Positions 1 to 9,074 of a DNA stretch of 64,000 bases are shown here, piece by piece. Origin of the DNA: Maribrevibacterium harenarium. Its GTDB lineage: Bacteria; Pseudomonadota; Gammaproteobacteria; Pseudomonadales; Marinomonadaceae. Where the stretch lies: contig NZ_VFRR01000001.1 in NCBI RefSeq assembly GCF_006385675.1, positions 62,001 through 126,000 of the forward strand, given 5' to 3'. Made by a program: the position numbers and the translations under genes. The notes under the pieces are model-generated. The model was not told where the DNA came from. It ran no database searches and saw only the letters and a program-made list of their open reading frames with translations. How positions within the stretch are numbered: position 1 is the stretch's first letter; each line of letters begins with the position of its first letter.

Positions 1-19
1 AACGCAACGAGGTAACGAG

Positions 20-394
20 ATGAACCTGTCCCATTTTGATCATGTAATATTACTTGCCCACGGTAGTCCAGCATCTAGCTGGAAAGCCCCGTTCGAAGCC
101 TTGCTTGATGATGTACAAGCACAGGTGGGGAGAGAGAAAGTAAGCTTGGCCTACATGGAGTTAACGACGCCGTCCCTTGAGCAAGTAGCGGCCAGTTTGT
201 CGGATTCGGTAAAAACAATCGCTGTTTATCCAATTTTTTTTGCAGTTGGACGCCATTTAAGGGAGGATGTGCCTAAACAGCTTATGCAGCTAAATAGCGA
301 TCAGCGTCAGTTTACCCTGCTGGAGCCGATAGGGTCTGACCCGGTAGTTAAAGCGGCGTTGAGTCGAGCGATTACCTCAAAACTGACAGGATAG
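20..394 (+). CDS. CbiX-type sirohydrochlorin chelatase-like protein
   Basis: Short single-domain CbiX/SirB-family protein of 124 aa. Family members insert cobalt, nickel or iron into sirohydrochlorin in the cytoplasm, for cobalamin or siroheme synthesis. The N-terminal strand ends in LLAHGS with His14, and a second candidate metal ligand, His79, lies in GRHLREDVP; both positions are typical of the small CbiX type. The start is supported by GAGGT 7 nt upstream. The gene is followed 75 bp later by the condensin operon on the same strand, a neighbour that does not explain its role. The metal cannot be told from sequence. A siroheme role would fit the sulfite reductase encoded at 61.5-63.2 kb, but that is inference. 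Confidence 0.8.
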   Translation: MNLSHFDHVILLAHGSPASSWKAPFEALLDDVQAQVGREKVSLAYMELTTPSLEQVAASLSDSVKTIAVYPIFFAVGRHLREDVPKQLMQLNSDQRQFTLLEPIGSDPVVKAALSRAITSKLTG

Positions 395-469
395 AAATTG
401 GATACGGATGTGTTTGCCGTTATGCAGCACAACTTCGCGTCCGGTGACCAACTTTGACTAAGACAGTGG

Positions 470-1867
470 ATGGATGACATGTTGTTTTCCCACCTTCCGG
501 ATGAGATATTTCAAGCTCTCACGGGCTCGAATCGCGAGATAATCGAGTTTGTGCTGCGCGATTTGTCGGAAATCTTTTACGATCACGCCGAAGACCCAAT
601 TAAAGAAAAGTCTGTCATTATTGAGTCGATTGAAGATTCTCTCCATCGTCTCGATTCTTTATCTTGGCAGGATGAGGACAAGGATTTCGAATCGCCAAAG
701 ACAATCCATGAGTTTGCTCTACGAATTTATCACCGCTTGGTCAAAACCGGTTGGTTAGTAGAGGAACAGGAGCTTTATCGAGTGACTGTTCTGATGACGC
801 CCCAAGTGTCCATGTTGTTACGCTCACTAGTGGAAATCAGTCGCCATGGTAAACGTAATTATGGTGCGACCGTATTAAGTATCCTCAGTAATTTGGAATC
901 GGTAAGCCAACACCCCGCTGAGCGAGGCATCACTCTGCGCCAAGCAGCAGAAGCATCCCGAGAGTTTTCGGCCCATCTTAATCAGATTTTATTAGGTATT
1001 CGTAGTTTGCAGCGGGAATTGTTTGCAAGCCGTGAACCAAAAGATATTGTTGCTGGTTTCTTTGATTTGTTTGTTGAAGGGATTCTGATCGCCGATTATA
1101 AGACCATCAAAACTAGCAATAACCCCTTTCGCTTTCGTCGTCAAATTCTAGAGCTGTGTCAGTCGTTTTTGTCTGACCCCGGGCTGTTACAGCAGATTTC
1201 TGGTGGCTATGCTGATCAGCAGTTAATCCCTTTGGATAAAGCGAAGGCGCAGGTTGAACGGGATTGTCGTGATATCCTGCAAACCTTTAACAGTATAGAA
1301 CAGCGACTTGAACGTATTGATGAGTACCGCTACCGATTAGAAAAGCGAGCCGCAGATACGGCCCGCTACATGGACAGCTCGCGCCCTGGGTTAGCCAACA
1401 AGATTGCTGGTATCATCAGTGACGTCGCCAAGTTTGATGTGCCTCCGGTATTGAAAACAATGACCCAAGTGAGAGTCGTTGGAGTTGAATCAGCGGCTCA
1501 GCCTGGGCGTCGGCGTGAGCCACCCCCACCAAGAGTGATACAGCAAGTTCAAGTTTCTGCAGATGCCATAGCCTTGCGTGATCGTCAGCGCCGCTTCCAT
1601 GAAGCCCGTCAAGTGACCGTAGCCAAATTACAAAGCTATCTTGAGCGGCAGATGGCGGATGCTCAGTCGAAGCATATATTGGACTTCACCATTGAATCGG
1701 TGGAAGACTTTGTTTGTTTTGACCATTTGCGCTATATCGGCTCCCTTGGCGTCAGTGCTAAGCGGGTAGAGCGCAGTTTTGATGTTGTATTTACCAAGCA
1801 ATACCTCAATGTTCATGAATTTGTTGAGTGCCGCGAATTTAATGTGGTGCGTAGGAGCCAGCGCTAA
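470..1867 (+). CDS. mksF: MksF, kleisin-like subunit of MksBEF condensin
   Basis: First gene of a three-gene condensin operon; 465 aa. It is assigned as the MksF kleisin-like subunit from its place directly before an MksE-sized protein and an SMC-like ATPase, and from its largely helical make-up with long charged stretches (about residues 255-305 and 365-400). MksBEF complexes compact the chromosome and help segregation; related JetABCD (Wadjet) complexes restrict plasmids. The stop codon overlaps the ATG of the next gene by 1 nt, so translation is probably coupled. Family assignment rests on context plus general resemblance rather than a short catalytic motif. Confidence 0.8.
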   Translation: MDDMLFSHLPDEIFQALTGSNREIIEFVLRDLSEIFYDHAEDPIKEKSVIIESIEDSLHRLDSLSWQDEDKDFESPKTIHEFALRIYHRLVKTGWLVEEQELYRVTVLMTPQVSMLLRSLVEISRHGKRNYGATVLSILSNLESVSQHPAERGITLRQAAEASREFSAHLNQILLGIRSLQRELFASREPKDIVAGFFDLFVEGILIADYKTIKTSNNPFRFRRQILELCQSFLSDPGLLQQISGGYADQQLIPLDKAKAQVERDCRDILQTFNSIEQRLERIDEYRYRLEKRAADTARYMDSSRPGLANKIAGIISDVAKFDVPPVLKTMTQVRVVGVESAAQPGRRREPPPPRVIQQVQVSADAIALRDRQRRFHEARQVTVAKLQSYLERQMADAQSKHILDFTIESVEDFVCFDHLRYIGSLGVSAKRVERSFDVVFTKQYLNVHEFVECREFNVVRRSQR

Positions 1868-2499
1868 TGCTCAAAGAACTAAAGAAAGTTGTTGAAGAGT
1901 CGGGTAAAGATGCCCAAGAGTTTCAGCAAACAGCGAACTATCTACTTGCCAATCAATTCGTGAGTGCGTTCAAAAAAGGTCAGCGTAAACATTTTCTGCT
2001 AGTGGAAATGTACCAAGATTATTTTTCGCAACTTTTTGATGCACTGGGTATGCGCTTGCACCTCAACGAGCATGAGCGCTTAGCAGGCTTGCTACCGGTA
2101 GAAAAAGAAGCCTTTTTACGGCTCAAGGTGGATGAGACGCTACTTTTGTTGGTGTTAAGGCAGATCTACGAAGAGAAGATTGAGAATTTTGAAGTCGATA
2201 ACGGTTTTGTGGTGACCAACACAACCCATATTCTTGAGCGATATGTGCAACTATTGAAGCGGGAGCTGCCAACTGAAACACGCTTGAAGGATATTCTTGC
2301 CTTATTCAGTCGCCAAGGAGTGATTTACCGCGGCAAGGCCTACGAAGAAGATCCCAAAAACCTATCTATCAGCATCACCCCAGTCATTCGTTTGGTAGTG
2401 ACAGAAGCTTACCTACGCCAATTGGAGTCATTTAATGGCGAAGAGGAAGTAGAGGATGGGCAGGATGAAGAACTAGAAACGCAACCGGTAGTTCAGTAG
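1867..2499 (+). CDS. mksE: MksE, winged-helix subunit of MksBEF condensin
   Basis: Protein of 210 aa between the kleisin-like and SMC-like genes, which matches the size and place of MksE (DUF4194/JetB-like). In these complexes MksE dimers bind the kleisin and modulate the ATPase. The C-terminus is strongly acidic (about residues 190-208, mostly Glu/Asp). The start ATG overlaps the preceding stop (TAATG) and the next gene begins 7 nt after its stop, so the three proteins are probably made in fixed proportion. Confidence 0.8.
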   Translation: MLKELKKVVEESGKDAQEFQQTANYLLANQFVSAFKKGQRKHFLLVEMYQDYFSQLFDALGMRLHLNEHERLAGLLPVEKEAFLRLKVDETLLLLVLRQIYEEKIENFEVDNGFVVTNTTHILERYVQLLKRELPTETRLKDILALFSRQGVIYRGKAYEEDPKNLSISITPVIRLVVTEAYLRQLESFNGEEEVEDGQDEELETQPVVQ

Positions 2500-2506
2500 G
2501 ACAACA

Positions 2507-5500
2507 ATGAAACAACTTAAACGTATCGTGCTGATCAATTGGTACCTTTTGGGTGCCGAAGAAATCAATATTCGTGGCAATGCGGCTATCATTGGCCCAA
2601 CGGGCTCCGGTAAGTCCTCTCTACTTGACGCTATCCAAACCGTATTGACCGGTGCTAGCAAACGTCACTTAAACTACAACGCCAGTGCCAATGATGGGAA
2701 AGCGTCCGGACGCAGTATTCGTTCTTATATTTTGGGGATGATCGACTCAGGTCAGGCATCAGCGCAAGTTAGCGGCGCGCAAACGCGACAAGATGCCATT
2801 ACCTATTTAGCGTTGGTATTTGAAGACGATAAAACCGGTCAGGAATCGACGGTGGGGTTAAGTCTGTCAGCTTCCCTAGCAACGCCAGAAGAGGATGTAC
2901 TGGGTCGCTTTGTGCTGACCAATTACGGTGTGCGTCGGGAAGATTTTGTTAACGTACTAAAACCAGGTGTTTTTCAAGCGAAACCTTGGATAGAAGTACG
3001 TGAAGCCATGAAAAAGGTAACCCTAGATCCTTACATTAAATCAGGCAGTGCTTCAGCGACCCAATTTATCAACCGCTACCTTGAAATACTGAGTCCGAGT
3101 GCGGATCACTTGATTACCTTGGATGGATTTCTCAAGAACTTTAAAAACGCCCTTAAGTTTGTACCGATTGCGTCACCAACGCGCTTTGTCCAAGATTTCG
3201 TTTTAGCTGAGGCGCCGCTACAGGTTGGGGCTTATCAGAAATCTTTGGCAGAATATCGTCAGTTAGAAAATAAGACGCGCGAAGTTGCGCAGCGCATTGA
3301 CGAATTGAAAGCGATAGAAGTTGAGTGCGATAAGAAACACCAACAAGAACAAACGGTCGTGAATTATCAATGGATTGCAACGGAGGCCCGCTTCGATCAA
3401 CTAGGGGCAAAGCAGGACGCCTTGCAAGATGAATATGAGAACTTCCACGAGCGTGAAGCAGAGATAGACGAAGAGCTTATCGCCCAAGGTGAGCTTGCCA
3501 AGCAGCTTCAAACCCAATTAGTGCGCCTAGAGCAGCAATACGAACATTCCGACGTAGGTGCGAAATTACAGCAGTTGCAACAGCAGCGTAAGCTATTCAC
3601 CTTGGAGGGACAGCAAGATACCAAGCTGCTAGCGCAAGCGCAGCAGACGGCGGTGCTGTTGACCAGCTTACAGCCCTATGACGATGTGTTGTCTCCTGCA
3701 TTGCTTGCTCAAGTGGCGCAAGCTCGGTCTTTACCTCAAGAGCCACAGGCCAAACAACTGGCGAAACTTATCGCTCCGTTGGCTGAATTGCTCGATCAAG
3801 AAAAGTCGGCAGTGTTCCAGCAACGTTCCATATTGAACCGCTCCATTTTAAATTTAAAAGATGAGTGTAAGCAGCTCGAAGCCGACGTCGCTTCCCTAAA
3901 AGGGGGGAGTACGCCCCTATCTGCCAATACGAAGAAGCTGATACAGCTTTTGCAGGGCGCAGGCATAAAGGCTACACCCTTGTGCCACTTGGCTGAAGTA
4001 ACCGATGTAAAATGGCAAGACGCTGTCGAAGGCTACTTAGGTGCACAGCGGGAAGCCTTGATCGTTGAGCCGGATGATGCGGAAGAAGCAATCCGTATAT
4101 TCCGTGCCCACCGTCGTCAGTTGATGGGATGCCGTGTGGTGGATACCACACAAACCCGCTTGTGGCTACAGCGCGGTGATCGCAACTCCGTTCTGCGTTT
4201 TATTCGTTGTTCCAACGATCATGCACAAGCCTATCTCAATCGGCGCCTTGGTGGCATCAAACCGGTGGAGACAGAGCGGGAGTTATTGCGTGAAGAGTCT
4301 GCCATGACAGCAGACGGCATGTTAAAGCTGGCAGGTACGATTTCTACCATTCGTTTTAGTCCCCATATGATGGTGGGCATTAATACAGAAGGCATGCGCC
4401 AGTCTCGGGAAGCTCAACTGAAAACCTTGACGGAAGAGTTATTGGGCTACTTGCAGTCTGATCAACGTTTGGAACAACTAGATCAGCTACTGAGTCGAAT
4501 CTTAGCTGCAGCCCAAATTGATATTGAAACCCTAGAAGCGGCCAGTAGCAATGCCAACTTGCTGACTCAACGTTTGCAAGATATCGACATGCAGGTGGAG
4601 TCATTACAAAATCGTGATGATTCAAATCTGCAGGAGCGCATTGAAGAGCTCAAAGGCCGTATTGCCGTGATTGAGTTAGAGCGTAAGAAACTGGACCGAG
4701 AACGGCAGCAGATTGCCGAGCAATACGGTGCCCTTAATACCCAGAAGAGTCAGCTGGCTGAAGCGCTCTCAGCTTTGGATCAAGAGCGTACTAAAATTAC
4801 TTCTAATCCTTTATACAATGCAGAATTTGCAAGTGAGCGCTACGGCTTGCTTGAAGAAAGCATGGGGAACAGTGCCGCGATTTATAAGGAAGCGATCAGT
4901 CGTTCCGAGAAAGCTGCTGAAAAAGTCCGCTCGATGGATCAGAAAGTGCGTAAAGAGGTGGCCGATCATTACGCCAAATACCACAATGCGAACATCGATA
5001 ATGATATCCAGCTTGATTATCTAGAGTCGCGCTTTGAAGAATTTGAGCACTATGTGCGTCATCAAATCGCCGTGCTAGGTGATACTGAATTGGCCAAATA
5101 CGCTAAGCGCGCGGAGTTGGCTCGCCGAGAAGCTGAAGAAACCTTCCGCAGCGACTATGTGTCAAAACTGAAAGACTCATTGGATCAGGTTGACCATATT
5201 ATTCGTGAGCTGAATCACAGCTTGAAGCGTCGCCCATTCAACCAAGAGGTTTATCAGTTCCGTTATTACCCTAACGGAGATATGAAGGATATTCTTGATT
5301 TAGTGGAAAGATTCAGCGCCCAAGATCAAGCGAATGTGGGTGGACTGTTTGATCCCGAGAAGATTGGTAATCCCGATCACCTCAAGGCTTTGGCGACCAT
5401 ACAAGAACTTATTACCGATGAAGAGAAGCAAAAGGATTTAGCGGATTATCGTAAGTTCTATAATTTCGAAGTGGATATACTCGACCTAAATGGCGAGAAA

Positions 5501-5911
5501 AAAACGACCTTGACCCAGCGGATTCAAACGGGTTCAGGTGGTGAACACCAAATTCCATTCTATCTGGCGATTGCGGCGGCTCTTTCTACCACCTATAGAT
5601 TGCATGAAACCCTTGAAGGGGAGGTGGTCGGCGGCTTCTCTATTGCGATGTTTGATGAAGCCTTCAATAAAATCGATATGGCAAAAACGTCAACCTGTAT
5701 GGGTTTTATGCGAGATATAGGTTTGCAGGTTATCGCCGCAGCACCCGACGACAAACGCGCGGTGATGACAGCGAATATGGATACCATTATCAGTGTCTGG
5801 CGTGAAGGTGGGGCTGTGTCGATTGATGTGGCCTATCCGCAACACAAAGGGCAAAGCTTATTGAACGGCGACGATAGCCAAGTACTGGCCCAGGAAGAGG
5901 TGACAAACTAA
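2507..5911 (+). CDS. mksB: MksB, SMC-like ATPase of MksBEF condensin
   Basis: SMC-like ATPase of 1134 aa. The Walker A motif GPTGSGKSS is at residues 30-38. The ABC signature-like TGSGGE (about 1008-1013) and Walker B IAMFDEAF (D1050, E1051) lie at the other end, with long coiled-coil segments between them and a hinge-like region near residues 480-590. This is the head-coil-hinge-coil-head plan of SMC/MukB/MksB proteins. It acts on DNA as an ATP-driven loop-forming clamp with MksE and MksF. No MksG/JetD-type nuclease gene follows: the next gene is bolA, joined by a 1-nt stop/start overlap. That points to a chromosome-maintenance role rather than a complete Wadjet defence cassette, although a distant mksG cannot be excluded. 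Confidence 0.9.
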   Translation: MKQLKRIVLINWYLLGAEEINIRGNAAIIGPTGSGKSSLLDAIQTVLTGASKRHLNYNASANDGKASGRSIRSYILGMIDSGQASAQVSGAQTRQDAITYLALVFEDDKTGQESTVGLSLSASLATPEEDVLGRFVLTNYGVRREDFVNVLKPGVFQAKPWIEVREAMKKVTLDPYIKSGSASATQFINRYLEILSPSADHLITLDGFLKNFKNALKFVPIASPTRFVQDFVLAEAPLQVGAYQKSLAEYRQLENKTREVAQRIDELKAIEVECDKKHQQEQTVVNYQWIATEARFDQLGAKQDALQDEYENFHEREAEIDEELIAQGELAKQLQTQLVRLEQQYEHSDVGAKLQQLQQQRKLFTLEGQQDTKLLAQAQQTAVLLTSLQPYDDVLSPALLAQVAQARSLPQEPQAKQLAKLIAPLAELLDQEKSAVFQQRSILNRSILNLKDECKQLEADVASLKGGSTPLSANTKKLIQLLQGAGIKATPLCHLAEVTDVKWQDAVEGYLGAQREALIVEPDDAEEAIRIFRAHRRQLMGCRVVDTTQTRLWLQRGDRNSVLRFIRCSNDHAQAYLNRRLGGIKPVETERELLREESAMTADGMLKLAGTISTIRFSPHMMVGINTEGMRQSREAQLKTLTEELLGYLQSDQRLEQLDQLLSRILAAAQIDIETLEAASSNANLLTQRLQDIDMQVESLQNRDDSNLQERIEELKGRIAVIELERKKLDRERQQIAEQYGALNTQKSQLAEALSALDQERTKITSNPLYNAEFASERYGLLEESMGNSAAIYKEAISRSEKAAEKVRSMDQKVRKEVADHYAKYHNANIDNDIQLDYLESRFEEFEHYVRHQIAVLGDTELAKYAKRAELARREAEETFRSDYVSKLKDSLDQVDHIIRELNHSLKRRPFNQEVYQFRYYPNGDMKDILDLVERFSAQDQANVGGLFDPEKIGNPDHLKALATIQELITDEEKQKDLADYRKFYNFEVDILDLNGEKKTTLTQRIQTGSGGEHQIPFYLAIAAALSTTYRLHETLEGEVVGGFSIAMFDEAFNKIDMAKTSTCMGFMRDIGLQVIAAAPDDKRAVMTANMDTIISVWREGGAVSIDVAYPQHKGQSLLNGDDSQVLAQEEVTN

Positions 5912-6219
5912 TGCAGATTCAGCAGGAAATCACAGACCTATTGCAACAAACTTTCACTCCCACTTATTGCCAAGTGGAAAATGAAAGTCATATGCATAAT
6001 GTGCCACCGGGTAGTGAATCCCATTTTAAGGTGGTTATGGCTGCGACGGCTTTTACAGGTAAGCGTTTAGTTCAGCGCCATCAGCTGGTTTATGGCGCCT
6101 TGACGGAACAGATGGGGAAAATCCACGCATTAGCCTTGCACTTGTACACCCCAGAGGAATGGGTTGCTCAAGGTGAAAGTGCGCCCAATTCGCCAAATTG
6201 TATGGGAGGAGGGCGCTAA
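5911..6219 (+). CDS. bolA: BolA family protein
   Basis: 102-aa BolA-family protein. The sequence from about residue 26 (SHMHNVPPGSESHFKVV) and the motif VQRHQLVY with His57 closely match classical BolA. BolA proteins bind [2Fe-2S] clusters together with monothiol glutaredoxins and in E. coli also act as a transcription factor affecting cell shape and biofilm. The ATG overlaps the mksB stop codon by one base, so it is probably the last gene of the condensin operon. That pairing is unusual enough to note, but it may only reflect shared growth-phase expression. Confidence 0.9.
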   Translation: MQIQQEITDLLQQTFTPTYCQVENESHMHNVPPGSESHFKVVMAATAFTGKRLVQRHQLVYGALTEQMGKIHALALHLYTPEEWVAQGESAPNSPNCMGGGR

Positions 6220-6230
6220 GGCCCATATCT

Positions 6231-6536
6231 ATGAGTATTTCCGTAACGGTTAATGATATTAAAGGTATAGTAGAAATCAGCGTTGTCGGAAGTTTCGATT
6301 TTTCGCTATTTAATGAATTTCGAGATGCCTACAGCAACTATATCGGACAATATACGCATTTTGTTATCGATATGAGTATGGTTGAGTATTTAGACAGTGC
6401 TGCGCTAGGGATGTTGTTGAGTATGAAAACAGCCCTTGGCGATAAAGCAATGATTGAGTTGGCTAATGCCAATGGTTTTATCCGAAACATCTTAATGATC
6501 AGTCGCTTTGATAAGCGTTTCACCATTACCCAATAA
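6231..6536 (+). CDS. STAS domain protein (anti-sigma factor antagonist-like)
   Basis: Single STAS domain of 101 aa. The hallmark segment YLDSAALGMLL contains Ser56 at the position phosphorylated in SpoIIAA/RsbV-type antagonists. The ATG at 6231 is chosen over an upstream TTG (6198) because family proteins begin just before the first beta strand. Such proteins are usually switched by a serine kinase and a PP2C-type phosphatase; neither gene is adjacent here, so its partners must be encoded elsewhere. It lies 11 bp after bolA and could share that transcript. The regulated process is unknown. Confidence 0.8.
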   Translation: MSISVTVNDIKGIVEISVVGSFDFSLFNEFRDAYSNYIGQYTHFVIDMSMVEYLDSAALGMLLSMKTALGDKAMIELANANGFIRNILMISRFDKRFTITQ

Positions 6537-6560
6537 GATGTTCGCGACATGGCGAAAGAG

Positions 6561-6598
6561 GGACTACCGTGGGTTATGTGGTAGTCCGATTCCTTTTC
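6561..6598. terminator. Hairpin between convergent STAS and YecA-like genes
   Basis: Inverted repeat GGACTACC / GGTAGTCC (6561-6568 and 6580-6587) with an 11-nt loop, followed by a T-rich stretch. It sits between convergent genes and could end the plus-strand operon. The U-tract is interrupted, so strength is uncertain. Confidence 0.45.
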
Positions 6599-6608
6599 TC
6601 GGCCTAGA

Positions 6609-7253
6609 TTAGCGCTTTTTCTTCTTCTGGTTGTTTTTTCCTTTATTCTGGGCCGGTTTACGTGTCACAGGCTTTGCCTTCTTTTCCGGCTCGGTTCTCA
6701 GCGTTAGGAATAAATCAGTCAGTACGTGGGGGATTTGTTCGATGCAGGATTGAGTTGTTTTCGTCTCTTGGCGAATCTGAACCACTTCTTCGTCGTCAAA
6801 CAAATCTGAGGCAACCATAATCGGTAATAAAAGTTGAGCTATCAGTTCTTCCTGTTCATGCTCGAACCATTGAATGTCTGTCAGAAAGACACCTTCCATA
6901 AAGCCAGTTGCCCACTCTTGGAGTTCAGTTAGCTCTTCCCCATAATTACCAATTTCCATGTCGCAGGGCACGAGAAATTCATCTTCCGATTCAAGCTCGA
7001 TTTGAATATCAACGGCCAAGCGTTTAAGCAGGGCTTCTACTCGTTCTTGCTCCTTAGTATCCTGAAATTTTGGTGTTTCTTCGAATACAATTGGCAGCCA
7101 TTGTTCTGGTGTCGGAGAATGTGGGGCGATAGCAAGTGCGGTTAAAAAACCGTGCGCCATAACGAAGTTTTGGCAGTCTTCATGTACCTGATCGGAATCG
7201 AGGAAGGTTTCGAGAAAGTCTAATTCAAGATCATCCAACGGTTGGTGTTTCAT
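6609..7253 (-). CDS. UPF0149 (YecA/YgfB-like) family protein
   Basis: 214-aa protein of the UPF0149 family. The N-terminal part has the family's pattern of a short acidic helix (DLELDFLETFL) followed by MAHGFLTALAIAP and a proline-tryptophan segment (PEQWLPIV); a central motif EWATGFMEGV is also typical. The C-terminus is a lysine-rich tail (about residues 190-214) in place of the SEC-C zinc motif seen in some YecA proteins. Function in the family is poorly defined; YgfB-type members act as regulators in Pseudomonas. It is transcribed alone, convergent with the STAS gene and divergent from recQ. Confidence 0.8.
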   Translation of the reverse strand: MKHQPLDDLELDFLETFLDSDQVHEDCQNFVMAHGFLTALAIAPHSPTPEQWLPIVFEETPKFQDTKEQERVEALLKRLAVDIQIELESEDEFLVPCDMEIGNYGEELTELQEWATGFMEGVFLTDIQWFEHEQEELIAQLLLPIMVASDLFDDEEVVQIRQETKTTQSCIEQIPHVLTDLFLTLRTEPEKKAKPVTRKPAQNKGKNNQKKKKR

Positions 7254-7337
7254 TGTGCGTACCCTTTATTTGCGTGATGCAGAGTTTAAACAGATGCGGC
7301 AAAAAAAACCATGAAGAAGCAAGATAACTATTAGATA

Positions 7338-9074
7338 ATGTGCCCCATGAATGCATCCTACACTGCTCTACACAAGCTGGGTTACAGCGAATTTATTGGG
7401 GAACAACGCAAATGCGTTGACTGTTTGCTTGGTGGTCAGGACCTGATTGCTATGCTACCCACTGGCTCTGGTAAGTCTGTTATATACCAAGTGTGCGCTT
7501 TGGCCCGAGAAGGGGTTGGTGTTGTCGTAAGTCCTCTGATTTCCTTAATGTCGCAACAGGTAGAAAGGCTGAAGCAGTCGGGTATTCGGGCGGAGTTCCT
7601 CAATTCTCAGCTAAACGGTGCCGAACAGAATGACCTGTTTTGGCGCTTGAGGCAGCAACAGGTTGATATTCTGTACTTGTCGCCTGAGAAACTGCTGCAG
7701 CCTTCTGTCATGGGTCTGTTAGATGATCTCGTAATAAGTGTGTTGGCCGTAGATGAAGCCCATTGTGTGCTTAGTTGGGGGCAGCAATTCCGACCAGAGT
7801 ATGCCTTGTTGGGACAGCTGAAGCAGCGTTTTCCAGCTACGCCTATGGTCGCGCTTTCGGGAAGTCTCGGTGACCAAGCCATTACGCGATTACAACATAT
7901 CCTAAAGCTAAACGATCCTGAAGTTGTTCGCGCCAGTGTAACCCGAGACAACCTCCGACTGCGTATCTCACAAAAGCAAAACGGGAAACATCAGTTACTC
8001 GGCTTCTTGATGCGTGAAATGGCGCAGAAGGCGGGCATAGTGTATTGCCGAGGACGCCGGCAAAGTGAGCAGCTGGCAGCGTTTTTGCAAGAGCATCATC
8101 TAGTGGCTGGCTGCTATCATGCGGGGCTGACGGATGAGGATAGAAACCGTATTCACCACCAATTTGAAAATGGTGACATCAAGGTGTTGATCGCCACAGT
8201 TGCCTATGGAATGGGTTTAGACATTCAGCACGTGGATTATGTTGTGCACATGGATTTGCCACTCAGTCTCGAGCAGTATGTACAGGAAATCGGTCGAGCA
8301 GGTCGTCGTGGGCAGGCTGCAGAGGCGATTTTGTTTTATGGTCTACAGGACGTTCTCAAGGGCCTACGTTTCGTGGCCGAGCAAGGAGAGGGAGAAGATG
8401 CGTTCTTTGCTATGTTGCGTTATTTAGAGAGCAAAGAATGCCGTCAGCAAGCGCTAGCAGGAGAATTTGCTTCGTCTTCGTCAGCACCGTGTGGACATTG
8501 TGACCGCTGTCGCAATCAGGCAACCAGTCACGATGCTTCAGTTTCAGCGCAAAAAATATTGACGTTGATCCATGCTACCCGTGGTTTGGTAAATTTTCAG
8601 ACCATGATTGATGTACTGATAGGAAAATCTACTAAGTCTGTCATCGAGTTAGGGTTGCAGCAACATCGTCTTTTTGGGGTGGGAAGAGAGCTAAGCGCCA
8701 ACCAGTGGAAAAGTTTAATTCGTAAGCTTATTGCTATAGGTGGGATAGAAATCCTTAGCTGTTGGCCTTTACAGCTGGCGCTAACGCCCACATCGCGCGC
8801 GATTTTCAAAAGTGAGCAACGGGTCGTATTGCAGGAAGACTATCTCTATCGCCCCCTATCAGGAGAGCAGATTGAGCATTGGTTGCAGTCCAGTTGGCAG
8901 AAAGTCTATCAATGGGCCACACGATACAATAGTGGGCTTGGCTTCAGTGAAACACAGCTCCATCAGATACATGAGGCTAAACCAGCCAGTATTGCCGCAG
9001 TCTCACGGCTGACAGGCGTATCAAAGGAGGTGTTATTGCAGCATGGAGTAGAGGACTTGTTGCATCATGACTAG
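7338..9074 (+). CDS. RecQ-family ATP-dependent DNA helicase
   Basis: 578-aa superfamily-2 helicase of the RecQ family. Seen: Walker A PTGSGKS (residues 41-47), DEAH box (139-142) inside the RecQ-typical VDEAHCVLSWGQQFRPEY, motif VI with IGRAGRRG, and a zinc-binding cluster ending CGHCDRC, followed by an RQC-like winged-helix region. No C-terminal HRDC domain is evident and the protein is slightly shorter than E. coli RecQ, so it may be a second, divergent RecQ. The start may be the ATG at 7338 or the in-frame ATG at 7347; neither has a strong ribosome binding site. It overlaps sprT by 8 nt. Confidence 0.88.
   Translation: MCPMNASYTALHKLGYSEFIGEQRKCVDCLLGGQDLIAMLPTGSGKSVIYQVCALAREGVGVVVSPLISLMSQQVERLKQSGIRAEFLNSQLNGAEQNDLFWRLRQQQVDILYLSPEKLLQPSVMGLLDDLVISVLAVDEAHCVLSWGQQFRPEYALLGQLKQRFPATPMVALSGSLGDQAITRLQHILKLNDPEVVRASVTRDNLRLRISQKQNGKHQLLGFLMREMAQKAGIVYCRGRRQSEQLAAFLQEHHLVAGCYHAGLTDEDRNRIHHQFENGDIKVLIATVAYGMGLDIQHVDYVVHMDLPLSLEQYVQEIGRAGRRGQAAEAILFYGLQDVLKGLRFVAEQGEGEDAFFAMLRYLESKECRQQALAGEFASSSSAPCGHCDRCRNQATSHDASVSAQKILTLIHATRGLVNFQTMIDVLIGKSTKSVIELGLQQHRLFGVGRELSANQWKSLIRKLIAIGGIEILSCWPLQLALTPTSRAIFKSEQRVVLQEDYLYRPLSGEQIEHWLQSSWQKVYQWATRYNSGLGFSETQLHQIHEAKPASIAAVSRLTGVSKEVLLQHGVEDLLHHD

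Noticed and set aside
1867-5911. Complete Wadjet (JetABCD) anti-plasmid system
   Set aside because: The nuclease-like JetD/MksG gene is not present; the fourth coupled gene is bolA. The locus is better called MksBEF.
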